From: Microbacterium phyllosphaerae
GTDB lineage: Bacteria > Actinomycetota > Actinomycetes > Actinomycetales > Microbacteriaceae
Reading direction: 5' to 3'
Assembly: GCF_017876435.1 (NCBI RefSeq)
Contig: NZ_JAGIOA010000001.1
Coordinates: forward strand, 2,976,001-3,040,000
Length of the DNA: 64,000 nucleotides
Part shown: positions 27,805 to 36,276 of the stretch, piece by piece
How positions within the stretch are numbered: position 1 is the first letter of the stretch
How the letters are laid out: each line of letters opens with the position of its first letter
Notes under the pieces: model-generated
What the model saw: only the letters and a program-made list of their open reading frames with translations
Database searches by the model: none
What the model was told of the DNA's origin: nothing
Program-made: the position numbers and the translations under genes

Positions 27805-28862
27805 GAGGTCGGCCCCACTTCCTCTGCGCCGTCATCCGAGAGGCCGAGACGATCGGCCACCCCGAGTTCGGCGACGTCGACGGTGGGGAGCACGATCGGA
27901 TGCGTGCGAGGCACGACAGCCGCCGGCACCTCTGCGGGCTTCTCGTCGACTGCGGGCGGTTCGACCGGCGCAGCCTGCGCCTCGGGCGTCTCGGATGCGG
28001 TCGGCACCGCGTCGGCCGACGCCGCAGCGGCCTTGCGCTGCGCGCTGAGCTCCTCGGCGAGAGCGGCACGGACGACCGAGAGGTCGGCGGTCTGGCGCTG
28101 CACCTCCTGCACCGCTGTCAGCGCGGCGGCTGCTGCTGCTCCGCGGATCTCCTCGGGAACGAGGCGCGGGATGTTCGAGGTGTCGCCATAGCCGCCGTGC
28201 ACCTCGTCTCGGACCATCTCGCCGTCACGGAGCTCGATCACGCGGCGCTGCATCTGGTCGACGAATGCCGCCTCGTGCGTGGCCATGAGCACGGTCGTTC
28301 CGCCGGCGTTGATCCGCGCGAGGAGCTGCATGATGTCGACGGACGTCGCCGGGTCGAGGTTTCCGGTGGGCTCGTCGGCGAGCAGCACCTGGGGGCGGTT
28401 GACCAGCGCTCGTGCGATCGCGACACGCTGCTGCTCGCCGCCGGAGAGCTCATGCGGCATCCGCTTCTGCTTGCCGTCGAGGCCGACCAGCGCCAGCGCC
28501 TCAGGCACGGCCTGCTGGATGAACCCGCGTGACGACCCCGTCACCTGCAGGGTGAACGCGACGTTCTGGTAGACGGTCTTCGACGGCAGCAGACGGAAGT
28601 CCTGGAACACGGATCCGATGTGGCGCCGGAAGTAGGGGACCTTGCGGTTCGCGAGGGACCGCAGGTCGCGGCCGAGCACCGCGACCCGACCCGTCGTCGG
28701 TACGTCCTCGCGCAGGATGAGCCTCAGACACGACGACTTGCCCGACCCCGAGGCGCCGACGAGGAAGACGAACTCCCCGCGTTGGACTTCGAAGTCGACC
28801 CCGGACAGAGCGGGGCGTGAGGTCCCGCGATAGCGTTTCGTGACGTTCTCGAAGCGAATCAT
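27801..28862 (-). CDS. ftsE: Cell-division ATP-binding protein FtsE with long C-terminal tail
   Basis: The first 225 residues are a standard FtsE ATPase: Walker A GASGSGKSS, signature LSGGEQQR, Walker B VLLADEPTGNLDP, switch His in MATHEAAFV. FtsE is usually about 225-230 residues; this one has 353. The additional 125 residues include an Ala/Glu helix (GAAAAAALTAVQEVQRQTAD), a Pro/Ala/Glu-rich linker, and a C-terminal THPIVLPTVDVAELGVADRLG motif. The tail is probably a cytoplasmic tether or regulator contact. It is the first gene of ftsE-ftsX. Confidence 0.96.
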   Translation of the reverse strand: MIRFENVTKRYRGTSRPALSGVDFEVQRGEFVFLVGASGSGKSSCLRLILREDVPTTGRVAVLGRDLRSLANRKVPYFRRHIGSVFQDFRLLPSKTVYQNVAFTLQVTGSSRGFIQQAVPEALALVGLDGKQKRMPHELSGGEQQRVAIARALVNRPQVLLADEPTGNLDPATSVDIMQLLARINAGGTTVLMATHEAAFVDQMQRRVIELRDGEMVRDEVHGGYGDTSNIPRLVPEEIRGAAAAAALTAVQEVQRQTADLSVVRAALAEELSAQRKAAAASADAVPTASETPEAQAAPVEPPAVDEKPAEVPAAVVPRTHPIVLPTVDVAELGVADRLGLSDDGAEEVGPTS

Positions 28863-28942
28863 GGCTGTTAGAGCCTAAGCGCGCGCTCCCTCCTGCCCGC
28901 GAGCGACACCCCGCTCGCCCCCTGCGTGTCATATCGCACTGC

Positions 28943-28949
28943 TATACAT
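28943..28949 (+). promoter_or_regulatory. Candidate extended -10 promoter of the DUF2510 gene
   Basis: TGC-TATACAT (28940-28949) is close to an extended -10 (TGnTATAAT) and would start transcription about 45 nt before the ATG at 29001. The -35 region is weak (GTGTCA). It lies in the divergent gap with ftsE. Confidence 0.45.
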
Positions 28950-29000
28950 GGAGGTGCCGATCCATGTCATCCGCGTGGACGACGACTCCGAGGGGGAATC

Positions 29001-30485
29001 ATGACGACGCCTGCAGGCTGGTACGACGACGGATCCGGGCGCCAGCGCTGGTGGGACGGTACGCAGTGGACGGAGCACTTCGCTCCGATCGCCGAGCCCG
29101 CAGCACCTGAGACGCCCCTCGATGTCGAGGCACCTGCAGCGACCGTTGAGGCGTACGGCAGCGAATCAGCGGATGCCGCACGCGAGGCGCCCACGGAATC
29201 CAGCGCCGATGCTCCCGTCACCGGCGACGCGTCCGATGCCGCAGCCGCCGCCACCGCGGACTCGCTCGGCTCGGTCGCCGCGGTCGAGACCTCGTGGAGC
29301 GAGCCGGCGACCGGCACTCCGTCGACGCCCGCTGACGACGTCACGACCCCCGAGACCCCTGGCGGATGGACCGCGTCCGACACGCACTCCCCGACCCCGG
29401 GCGCTGAGCAGCCGGCGGCGGAGGCCACCGCTGCCGAGCACACCGCACCGGAGTTCTCCGCCCCCGAGTCCACCGCACCGGGTGCCACCGCCCCGGCGGC
29501 GGCTCCGCTGGGTGGCGACGTGCCGCCGTACGCGAACGCAGCGCCCGGATATGACAGTGCACCGCCGGCCTACCCCGGTTCGGCGCCGACCTACCCCGGT
29601 GCCCAGGCGCCCCAGCAGGGGTACCCCGCGACGCCCGGCTATCCCGGCGCTGCTCCCGCCTATGCGGGCGGCGCCTACGCTCCCGCCGGCCAGGCATACG
29701 GAGCCGGGCCCGGGTACCCGCCGGCATACGCGACGGCCGGTCCCACCGCACCCGCGAAGCTGTCGATCGCCGGCCTCGTCGGACTCGGTCTCGCCGCACT
29801 GGGAACGATCCTGTCGTGCATCCCGCTGACGTTCGGCTTCGGCTGGTTCCTGCTCGCGGCCGGATTCATCGTCTCGCTGATCTCGATCTTCCTCAAGGGC
29901 AAGAAGTGGCCGGGCATCACCGGCCTCATCCTGTCGGTCGTCGGAACCATCCTCGCCGTCGTGGTGGCGATCGCGTTTGTGACATCCACGGTCGCGCAGG
30001 TCGTGCGCGATCTTCCGACCGCCCCGCCGTCGAGCGACTCCGACAGCGGCACCGATGATGGAACGACCGACGACGGCACCGGCTCCGTGCAGGTCGAAGA
30101 GGGCACGATCGGCGACACGGTCACGCTGACGCTGCTGGGCGGCAGCGGCGAGGTCACCGTCACCGAGGCGAGCTGGGCGACCAGCGACGGCTCGAGCATC
30201 CCCTCGACCAACGGCGGATACGTGACGCTCGAGACGACGTGGACGGGCATCGAGGGCACGACCGCCGCGAACCCGCTCTTCACCTCGCTCGAGACGGCAG
30301 ACGGCACCGAGGGACAGATCGACTTCTACGTCACGGGCGCACCGAACGAGCTGCTCGAGCCCGGACAGACCGTCAGCGGACCCATCACCTTCGACATCGC
30401 CAAGAGCGAGTCGTACGTGTTCGTCGTCACAGACGAGGCCGGGCGCGACATCGCACGGATCTCGGTCACGCCCACCGCCGGCTGA
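29001..30485 (+). CDS. DUF2510 membrane protein with long low-complexity linker
   Basis: 494 residues. The N-terminal DUF2510 motif (PAGWYDDGSGRQRWWDGTQW) occupies about 1-30. Then comes an Ala/Glu/Pro/Thr-rich linker to about 180, a Tyr/Pro/Gly-rich stretch to about 250 (repeats such as AYPGSAPTYPGAQ), and two membrane helices with a short FLKGKKWPG loop. The C-terminal 140 residues form an extracytoplasmic, beta-rich domain of DUF4352 type (VTLETTWTGIEG, LLEPGQTVSGPITFD). Actinobacterial proteins with this layout are envelope proteins without known role. ATG with GAGGGGGAATC upstream. It is inserted on the opposite strand between prfB and ftsE. Confidence 0.85.
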   Translation: MTTPAGWYDDGSGRQRWWDGTQWTEHFAPIAEPAAPETPLDVEAPAATVEAYGSESADAAREAPTESSADAPVTGDASDAAAAATADSLGSVAAVETSWSEPATGTPSTPADDVTTPETPGGWTASDTHSPTPGAEQPAAEATAAEHTAPEFSAPESTAPGATAPAAAPLGGDVPPYANAAPGYDSAPPAYPGSAPTYPGAQAPQQGYPATPGYPGAAPAYAGGAYAPAGQAYGAGPGYPPAYATAGPTAPAKLSIAGLVGLGLAALGTILSCIPLTFGFGWFLLAAGFIVSLISIFLKGKKWPGITGLILSVVGTILAVVVAIAFVTSTVAQVVRDLPTAPPSSDSDSGTDDGTTDDGTGSVQVEEGTIGDTVTLTLLGGSGEVTVTEASWATSDGSSIPSTNGGYVTLETTWTGIEGTTAANPLFTSLETADGTEGQIDFYVTGAPNELLEPGQTVSGPITFDIAKSESYVFVVTDEAGRDIARISVTPTAG

Positions 30486-30553
30486 GCCTCGACGTCGGAC
30501 GGGAATCCGTCGCTCTGCTGCGACGGCCCCCAGAACGTCCGGTGTCAGCAGAG

Positions 30554-30591
30554 GATGCGGCTGCGGATGCCCCGGCATCCGCAGCCGCATC
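30554..30591 (+). terminator. Strong terminator after the DUF2510 gene
   Basis: Perfect 17-bp stem (30554-30570 with 30575-30591), 4-nt loop, 68 nt past the stop; followed by a short pyrimidine stretch. Confidence 0.85.
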
Positions 30592-30643
30592 TCCATACCG
30601 GTGACGGCCGTCGCGACTCCGATTCATGGAGGCGGGGAACGGG

Positions 30644-30820
30644 ATGCCCGAGCAGGCCCGGGGCGAGTCCATCGCGATCACCGGCGTCGAATCAGAGCTC
30701 GATGATTATTGGTTCGTGCCCACCGAGACGTCAGGGAAGCGCGCGAACGACCGCGCGATCCAGTGCATCGCGTACAGCTGCGCAGAGGTCACGCGCGCGC
30801 TCGAAGGAGCCGGCCGCTGA
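30644..30820 (+). CDS. Small hypothetical protein
   Basis: 58-residue frame with actinobacterial codon bias and a reasonable Shine-Dalgarno region (GGAGGCGGGGAA) before the ATG at 30644. Sequence features: an acidic centre (ESELDDYWFVP) and a helical C-terminus with two Cys (IQCIAYSCAEVTRAL). An earlier in-frame ATG at 30626 is possible. It ends 8 nt before the convergent prfB stop. No family recognised; a small domain of hypothetical proteins in the clade is possible. Confidence 0.5.
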   Translation: MPEQARGESIAITGVESELDDYWFVPTETSGKRANDRAIQCIAYSCAEVTRALEGAGR

Positions 30821-30827
30821 GACGCGC

Positions 30828-31937
30828 TCAGTCCTCGTCTTTGCGCTTGCGCCAGCGGATGCCCGCCGAGATGAACCCGTCGAGGTCGCCGTCGAACACG
30901 GCAGCCGGGTTGCCCGACTCGTGTCCCGTGCGAAGGTCCTTCACGAGCTGCTGTCCGTAGAGGAAGTACGAGCGCATCTGGTCGCCCCAGCTCGCCGTGA
31001 TGTTGCCGGCGAGTTCCTTCTTCTTCGCCGCCTCTTCCTCCTTCTGGAGAAGCAGGAGGCGGGTCTGCAGCACGCGCATGGCCGCGGCGCGGTTCTGGAT
31101 CTGCGACTTCTCGTTCTGCATCGAGACGACGATGCCGGTCGGAAGGTGCGTGAGGCGCACAGCGGAGTCGGTGGTGTTGACCGACTGGCCGCCGGGGCCG
31201 GACGAACGGAACACGTCGACGCGGATGTCGCTCTCGGGGATGTCGACCTCGGTCGCCTCCTCCATGAGCGGGATGACCTCGACCGCGGCGAACGAGGTCT
31301 GACGCTTGTCGGCAGAGCCGAACGGGCTGATGCGCGCGAGGCGGTGCGTGCCGGCCTCGACCGACACGGTGCCGAATGCGTAAGGCGCATCGATCTCGAA
31401 CGTCGCCGACTTGATGCCGGCACCCTCGGCGTACGAGGTGTCGAGAACCTTGACCGGGTACTTGTGACGCTCGGCCCAGCGCAGGTACATGCGCATGAGC
31501 ATCTCGGCGAAGTCGGTGGCGTCGTCGCCACCGGCACCCGAGCGGATCGTGATGATGGCCGAGCGCTCGTCGTACTCGCCGTCCATCAGTGTCTGGACCT
31601 CGAGCTGGTTGATGATCTCGGTCAGCGCGTTGAGCTCGACGCGAGCCTCGACGGCCGATTCCTCATCGCCCATCTCATTCGCGAGCCCGACGAGCACCTC
31701 GAGGTCGTCGAGTCGCGAGCCGATGCCCTCGACCCTCGCGAGCGCCGACTGCCGGTGGCTCAGCGCGCTGGTCACCTTCTGGGCGCGTTCGGTGTCGTCC
31801 CAGAGGTCCGGCGCGCCGGCTTCCTCGCTGAGGCGTGCGATGTCGGAACGGAGCGTATCGACGTCGATGACCTCGCGAATGTCACCGTAGGTGAGTCGCA
31901 GGGCCTGGATGTCGGCGGAGAGATCGAGTTCGAGCAT
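30828..31937 (-). CDS. prfB: Peptide chain release factor 2
   Basis: 369-residue RF2, releasing at UGA and UAA. The SPF tripeptide that recognises the second and third stop bases is in RISPFGSADKR, and the catalytic GGQ is in SGPGGQSVNTTDSAVR. The frame is continuous from the ATG at 31935-31937 (MLELDLSADIQAL). There is no in-frame early UGA, so the programmed +1 frameshift used by many bacteria to control RF2 is absent, as usual in actinobacteria. The neighbour in the usual order, ftsE, is 2 kb away because of the DUF2510 insertion. Confidence 0.97.
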   Translation of the reverse strand: MLELDLSADIQALRLTYGDIREVIDVDTLRSDIARLSEEAGAPDLWDDTERAQKVTSALSHRQSALARVEGIGSRLDDLEVLVGLANEMGDEESAVEARVELNALTEIINQLEVQTLMDGEYDERSAIITIRSGAGGDDATDFAEMLMRMYLRWAERHKYPVKVLDTSYAEGAGIKSATFEIDAPYAFGTVSVEAGTHRLARISPFGSADKRQTSFAAVEVIPLMEEATEVDIPESDIRVDVFRSSGPGGQSVNTTDSAVRLTHLPTGIVVSMQNEKSQIQNRAAAMRVLQTRLLLLQKEEEAAKKKELAGNITASWGDQMRSYFLYGQQLVKDLRTGHESGNPAAVFDGDLDGFISAGIRWRKRKDED

Positions 31938-31997
31938 GTCGCGTCCAGCCTAACGTGCTGCCTGTGCGGGCGGGTACGGCGTTCGAACGGGAGTAGC

Positions 31998-33278
31998 GTG
32001 AAACGAGTGAGCAGCGCATCCACGGTCCTGAGACGATTCGGGCCGATGGTGTACCTCCCCACCGTGCTCTTCGCGCTCGGCGAGGGCGCGGTCATCCCCT
32101 TGATCCCGGTGATCGCCACGCGCATGGGGGCCGATGTGGCGTTCGCCGCACTGGTCGCCTCCGCGCTGGTGGTCGGTCAGCTCTGCGGCAATCTGCCGGC
32201 CGGCTGGGCCGTGTCGCGCATCGGCGAGCGGTTCACCATGGTCATCGCCGGAGCGATCGCGATCGGCGCGGGTATCGGCATGGTCTTCGCTCCGTCGCTC
32301 GGCGTGCTCGCGGCATCCGTCTTCCTCCTCGGCTTCTGCGCCGCCGCGTTCGGCCTCGCGCGCCACGCCTTCATGACGACGAGGGTGCCGATCGCGTTCC
32401 GCGCCAGAGCGCTCTCGCTGCTGGGCGGCAGCTTCCGCCTCGGGATCTTCATCGGCCCGTTCGTCGCCGCGGGGCTCCTCCAGCTCTTCGGTTCGGAGAC
32501 GGCGGCCATCTGGTTCTTCCTCGGCTGCCTGGTCGTCATGGTGCTGCTCGTGCTCTTCGGCCCTGATCCCGAGAAGACGATCCCGCCGACCACGCCGCTG
32601 CGCACCGCTCCCCTCACGGAGGACTCCGGCGAGCCGGTCACCGGCTCGATCCCGACTGCCGGCCGCACGGGCATCTTCCGAACGATGTGGCAGCAGCGCA
32701 CCGTGCTCGGTCGCCTCGGTCTCGCGGCCGCGTCGCTCTCGGCAGTGCGTTCGGCCCGACAGGTCGTGCTGCCGCTGTGGGGCCTCTCGCTCGGTCTCGA
32801 TGCATCGACGATCGCCCTCGTCGTCGGAATCTCGGGCGCGATCGACTTCGCGCTCTTCTACGCGAGCGGGCAGGTGATGGACCGCTTCGGTCGCCTCTGG
32901 GCGGCGATGCCGGCCATGGTCCTGATGGGCGCGGCGTTCCTCGCGATGTCCTTGACCCATGACCTCGATGCCGCCGTGCTGTGGTTCGGCATGTTCGCCG
33001 CGGTACTCGGAGTCGGCAACGGCCTGTCGAGCGGCATCCTGCTGACGCTGGGAGCCGATGTCGCGCCGAAGACCGAGCCGGCCGCGTTCCTCGGCTCATG
33101 GCGGACCCTGACGGATGCCGGAGGAGCCATCGCTCCCCTGCTGGTCTCGGGGATCGTCGCCATCGCTTCACTGCCGATCGCCGCGGCTGCCATGGGCGTG
33201 ATCGGACTCGTCGGCGCCTGCGGGTTCATCCGCTGGATCCCGCGATTCGTTCCCCGCACGAAGGGGGAGCCGTCATGA
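31998..33278 (+). CDS. MFS transporter
   Basis: 426 residues with 12 predicted transmembrane helices in two six-helix bundles joined by a polar cytoplasmic loop around 195-225 (DPEKTIPPTTPLR). Conserved loop 2-3 reads GWAVSRIGERFTMV, a variant of the MFS G-x-x-x-D-R/K motif; the equivalent in the second half is GQVMDRFGRLWAA. It is likely a drug or metabolite efflux protein; substrate unknown. Start GTG 31998 with GGGAG upstream; GTG at 32007 is an alternative. A far longer open frame upstream is antisense to prfB. The stop overlaps the Nudix gene start. Confidence 0.9.
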   Translation: MKRVSSASTVLRRFGPMVYLPTVLFALGEGAVIPLIPVIATRMGADVAFAALVASALVVGQLCGNLPAGWAVSRIGERFTMVIAGAIAIGAGIGMVFAPSLGVLAASVFLLGFCAAAFGLARHAFMTTRVPIAFRARALSLLGGSFRLGIFIGPFVAAGLLQLFGSETAAIWFFLGCLVVMVLLVLFGPDPEKTIPPTTPLRTAPLTEDSGEPVTGSIPTAGRTGIFRTMWQQRTVLGRLGLAAASLSAVRSARQVVLPLWGLSLGLDASTIALVVGISGAIDFALFYASGQVMDRFGRLWAAMPAMVLMGAAFLAMSLTHDLDAAVLWFGMFAAVLGVGNGLSSGILLTLGADVAPKTEPAAFLGSWRTLTDAGGAIAPLLVSGIVAIASLPIAAAAMGVIGLVGACGFIRWIPRFVPRTKGEPS

Positions 33279-33826
33279 GCACGCTGGGCGCTGACGTGCG
33301 CCGCCTGGTTCTGGCCGCCGCGGTGTCCTCCGAGCGCGAGCGAGCCGGCCAGGTGGACTTCGCACGCTTCTTCCCCGATGACGACGGACCGGTCTCGCGC
33401 GAGGACGGACCCGCCCACGCCACGGCGTCCGCTCTCGTGTTCGATCCGACGCTCACACGCACGCTGCTCGTGTTCCATACCAAGGGGCAGTTCTGGGTGC
33501 AGCCCGGCGGTCACCTCGAATCCGGTGACGAATCGATCGCGGATGCCGCGCTGCGCGAGCTTCGGGAGGAGACCGGGGTCGTCGTGACGGACGTTCCTGA
33601 ACCTCTCGTGTACGACCTCGACCATCACGCGCTGTCGTCGGCCTTCGGCCGCTGCGCCTCGCACCTCGACATCGGCGTCGCGATCGTCGTCACGGACGAC
33701 ACGGCCCTGATCGTGAGCGACGAGTCGGAGGACGTGCGCTGGTGGCCGATCGATGCGCTCCCCGATCAGGTTCCCGTGGGGTTCGACGGTCGCGTGCGAC
33801 GGCTGCGGGATCGACTGAGGGTCTGA
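33275..33826 (+). CDS. Nudix hydrolase
   Basis: 183 residues, hydrolysing a nucleoside diphosphate linked to another group X. The Nudix box runs GGHLESGDESIADAALREL and continues REETGV, with the metal-binding REXXEE core intact; the loop before it has one extra residue, which is frequent in this subgroup. Substrate cannot be predicted. ATG at 33275-33277 overlaps the MFS stop (ATGA), so the two are coexpressed. Confidence 0.92.
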   Translation: MSTLGADVRRLVLAAAVSSERERAGQVDFARFFPDDDGPVSREDGPAHATASALVFDPTLTRTLLVFHTKGQFWVQPGGHLESGDESIADAALRELREETGVVVTDVPEPLVYDLDHHALSSAFGRCASHLDIGVAIVVTDDTALIVSDESEDVRWWPIDALPDQVPVGFDGRVRRLRDRLRV

Positions 33827-33867
33827 CGATCACGCGACCTCGGCGAAGCGACTGACGGGCCGATCAC

Positions 33868-34275
33868 TCAACGAAGCGCCGTGCGGCTGGTGCCGGTCGC
33901 CTCGAGCCGCACACCGTCGGGGACGAAGATCGACAACAGCGGCGGATGCCAGTCTGCGGAGACCGTCACCCGGGCCGAGAGGCCGTCCGGAGCCGTGGCC
34001 GACACCAGGCTCGCCTCCCCCGGCAGATCGGCGACCAGCGCGAGCGCCTGATCTCTGACACCCTCGTCGGTGAGATCAGCATGCGCCGTCCCGCCCTCGA
34101 CCACCAGTGTGAAGCCGTCTGCTCCGGCGAGCGCTGCAGCGTCGGCGAGCGCATCGAGGCGATTCTGCGAGATGTACATGTCGGTGGCGCACACGCTCAC
34201 GAGGATGAGCGCGACAGCGAGGAGCGCGTACCCCAGCGTGAGGAGCAGGACGCTCCCCTCATCCGCCTCTCTCAT
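33868..34275 (-). CDS. TadG-like pilus/secretion protein (Rv3654c-like)
   Basis: 135 residues. An N-terminal EADEGSVLLLTLGYALLAVA segment has the class III signal/Flp-like pattern (acidic residue, then a hydrophobic helix) of TadG/TadE pseudopilins. It continues with SQNRLDALADAAALAGADG, the helix typical of the TadG N-terminal ('pilus assembly, Flp-type TadG-like') domain. It lacks the large C-terminal region of full TadG. Start ATG 34273-34275 overlaps the preceding stop as ATGA. Last gene of the tad operon. Confidence 0.82.
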   Translation of the reverse strand: MREADEGSVLLLTLGYALLAVALILVSVCATDMYISQNRLDALADAAALAGADGFTLVVEGGTAHADLTDEGVRDQALALVADLPGEASLVSATAPDGLSARVTVSADWHPPLLSIFVPDGVRLEATGTSRTALR

Positions 34276-34703
34276 CCCGAGCCCCACAGCCGCGAGACCT
34301 TCTGCACGGCTGTCCCTTCAACCGGGATGGATGCGGCGTCGTCCGCCCCGAAGATCGCCGGGATCAACGGCAGCGCGACCCTCGCCGCGACGGTGACCGT
34401 GATCGTCGCCCCGGCCGCGGGGCATGCCGCGGTCGCGGGCAGACACGTCACCGACACCTCGATTGCATCGGGGGCGAGGCCGTACTGCTCGGAGACGTCG
34501 GCGAGCACGCGCTCGCCGCGCAGTTCGGCGGTGTCCGCGTCGGGTGCGAGGGCGATCACCCTGGCTGTCTGACGGGCTGCCGCCTCTGCGCCGAGCGTCT
34601 GCTCCTGGATGGCTCCGAGCGCGATGATCAGGTACACGAGCGGCACGAGCAGCACCACCCCGACGGTGATGAACTCGAGCGCCGCCGACCCTTCGTCATC
34701 CAT
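34272..34703 (-). CDS. tadE: TadE-like pseudopilin
   Basis: 143 residues with the TadE pattern: DDEGSAALEFITVGVVLLVP, in which the Glu five residues into the helix is typical of pseudopilins, then a helical stalk (GAEAAARQTARVIAL) and a beta-rich tail with two Cys (TCLPATAACPAAG). It would be a minor component of the Tad pilus or secretion system. Start ATG 34701-34703, overlapping the upstream pseudopilin stop by 8 bp. Confidence 0.85.
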   Translation of the reverse strand: MDDEGSAALEFITVGVVLLVPLVYLIIALGAIQEQTLGAEAAARQTARVIALAPDADTAELRGERVLADVSEQYGLAPDAIEVSVTCLPATAACPAAGATITVTVAARVALPLIPAIFGADDAASIPVEGTAVQKVSRLWGSG

Positions 34704-35106
34704 CGTCGAACGACTCCTCCGGAGCATGCGCCTCGACCTCCAACCCGAACGGGACGCCGAGAAGCCCGATCACCGGCAGCGTGGTGCGGATGCGCACGTC
34801 GATGGTCGGCTGCCCGAGCGAGGTCGAGTGCCCGACCGACACATCCTCTGCGTATTCCTCCCCCACGGCACGAGTGATGCTCTCTCTCGCACGCGCGGCG
34901 CCCTGTTCGACGGTCGTGTCCGCGAGAGCCGCGTAGTACGCACCGTCGACGGCCGCATCATGCACCACGTTGCGGACGTACACCGCGAGGGCGAGTTGCA
35001 GCACAGCGAGCGTCATCAGTGTGAGCAGCGTTCCGACGAGCACGAACTCGACCGGGCTCGACCCTCGCTCGTCGAAGGGCGTGCGAGGCGTCGTCATGTC
35101 GCGCAC
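34696..35106 (-). CDS. TadE-like pseudopilin
   Basis: 136 residues. The N-terminus DERGSSPVEFVLVGTLLTLM has the class III signal with Glu at +5, followed by a hydrophobic helix and the stalk VRNVVHDAAVDGAYYAALAD. It is a second TadE-family protein, distinct from its neighbour, and may play the TadF role. GTG at 35104-35106 with GGAG upstream is the chosen start; ATG three codons later is possible. Confidence 0.85.
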   Translation of the reverse strand: MRDMTTPRTPFDERGSSPVEFVLVGTLLTLMTLAVLQLALAVYVRNVVHDAAVDGAYYAALADTTVEQGAARARESITRAVGEEYAEDVSVGHSTSLGQPTIDVRIRTTLPVIGLLGVPFGLEVEAHAPEESFDDG

Positions 35107-35119
35107 GAGGCGAGCTCCA

Positions 35120-35317
35120 TCAGATGCCCGACACGCGCTGGAGGGCCTGCTCGAACAGGGTGCTCAGCGCCGGACCCGCCACAGCCCAGATCAGCACGAC
35201 GAGACCCGCCGTCATCAACGTGACGAGCACCCAGCCGGGTACGTCGCCGCGTTCCCCGTCGAGGATTTTGGTCACCGAGCGCATCTCACGCGCCTGTCGC
35301 TGTCGAAGAGTGTTCAT
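35120..35317 (-). CDS. Small Flp-like membrane protein of the tad operon
   Basis: 65 residues: a basic N-terminus (QRQAREMRSVTKILDGERGD) and one transmembrane helix (VPGWVLVTLMTAGLVVLIWAV), with a short polar tail. Size and position, between tadC and tadE, fit the major Flp pilin or the DUF4244 family of actinobacterial tad loci. The acidic residue before the helix is in LDGERGD. ATG with AAAGGA upstream. Confidence 0.75.
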   Translation of the reverse strand: MNTLRQRQAREMRSVTKILDGERGDVPGWVLVTLMTAGLVVLIWAVAGPALSTLFEQALQRVSGI

Positions 35318-35337
35318 GTCGTCCTTTCGTGGGGCGC

Positions 35338-36276
35338 TCAGCCGATGCCGAGTCGCAGGATGAAGAGGCCGGGATAGATGGCGAAGAGAACAGACAGGGG
35401 AAGGATCAGGAACACGAGCGGCAGGAGCATCAGGATCTCCTTGCGGCCCGCCTGTTCGATCAGGACGCGCTTGGCGTCTTCCCGGGCATCCCCCGCCTGC
35501 GCGTGCAGCACCGCCGACAGCGGAGCGCCGTGCTCGAGGGCGGCGACCACCTGGTCGACAGCACGGGTCAACCCGGGAAGTTGCAGGCGCCGAGTCATCT
35601 CCCCGAGCGCATCGGCGAGGGGTTCGCCTGTTCCCACAGCGAGGACGACGAGTCGGAACTCGACGGTGAGCTCGCCGGATCCGACCGCCGCGACACGACG
35701 GACCGAATCGAGGAATCCTTCTCCGGCCGACAGGCAGAGCGCGAGGAACTCGAGTGTCGTGGGCAGCTCATCGGTGAGCCGCCCGCGACGCGTCGCCACA
35801 CGCATGGCCAGTCGAGCCTCGTAGCCGACTCCCGCGGCCGCACCGGCGAGCGTCGGGAGCAGTGCGAGCGGCGGGCTCATGCGGCCCGCGACGGCGAGCA
35901 CGATGACGGTGAGCGCACCGGTCATGACGCCGACGATCACCCAGCCGAGCTGACGGGCTCGGAACGTCGTGGTGTCCAGGCCGAGTCCGGCCTGGCTGAG
36001 TCTTCGGCGCAGCACATCGTCAGCACCGAGAAGCCGCTCGAACATCGCCAGCAACCGGCGCCAGAGCGTGCGCTCTCCGACCGGGAGCACCCCGGCCCGG
36101 GGGAGCGCGACGTGCGGCAGATCCGCGTCTGCGACGACGTCACGCACGTACGGGGCGATCCTGAGCATGAGCGGTGTCGCCGACCACCGAGGGATCGCCG
36201 TGAGCAGGCACAGTACCCCCGACGAGAGCACCCCACCCCAGAGCACGGCGATCGCCATGGTCGTGAACGGGTTCAC
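35338..36276 (-). CDS. tadC: TadC-like type II secretion F-domain protein
   Basis: 312-residue inner-membrane platform protein. After an N-terminal helix there is a cytoplasmic stretch, two helices, and the GspF domain (ELPTTLEFLALCLSAGEGFL, then LTRAVDQVVAALEHGAPLS), closing with a hydrophobic C-terminus. The start GTG 36274-36276 (VNPFTTMA) overlaps tadB's stop as GTGA; a longer frame upstream is antisense. With TadB it forms the membrane ring contacted by the TadA ATPase. Confidence 0.9.
   Translation of the reverse strand: MNPFTTMAIAVLWGGVLSSGVLCLLTAIPRWSATPLMLRIAPYVRDVVADADLPHVALPRAGVLPVGERTLWRRLLAMFERLLGADDVLRRRLSQAGLGLDTTTFRARQLGWVIVGVMTGALTVIVLAVAGRMSPPLALLPTLAGAAAGVGYEARLAMRVATRRGRLTDELPTTLEFLALCLSAGEGFLDSVRRVAAVGSGELTVEFRLVVLAVGTGEPLADALGEMTRRLQLPGLTRAVDQVVAALEHGAPLSAVLHAQAGDAREDAKRVLIEQAGRKEILMLLPLVFLILPLSVLFAIYPGLFILRLGIG

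Noticed and set aside
30828..31937. Programmed frameshift in prfB
   Set aside because: The frame is continuous from the start with no early in-frame TGA or slippery Shine-Dalgarno-like site.
30555..31997. N-terminal extension of the MFS frame
   Set aside because: The open frame upstream of 31998 is antisense to prfB; the first membrane helix follows shortly after 31998.
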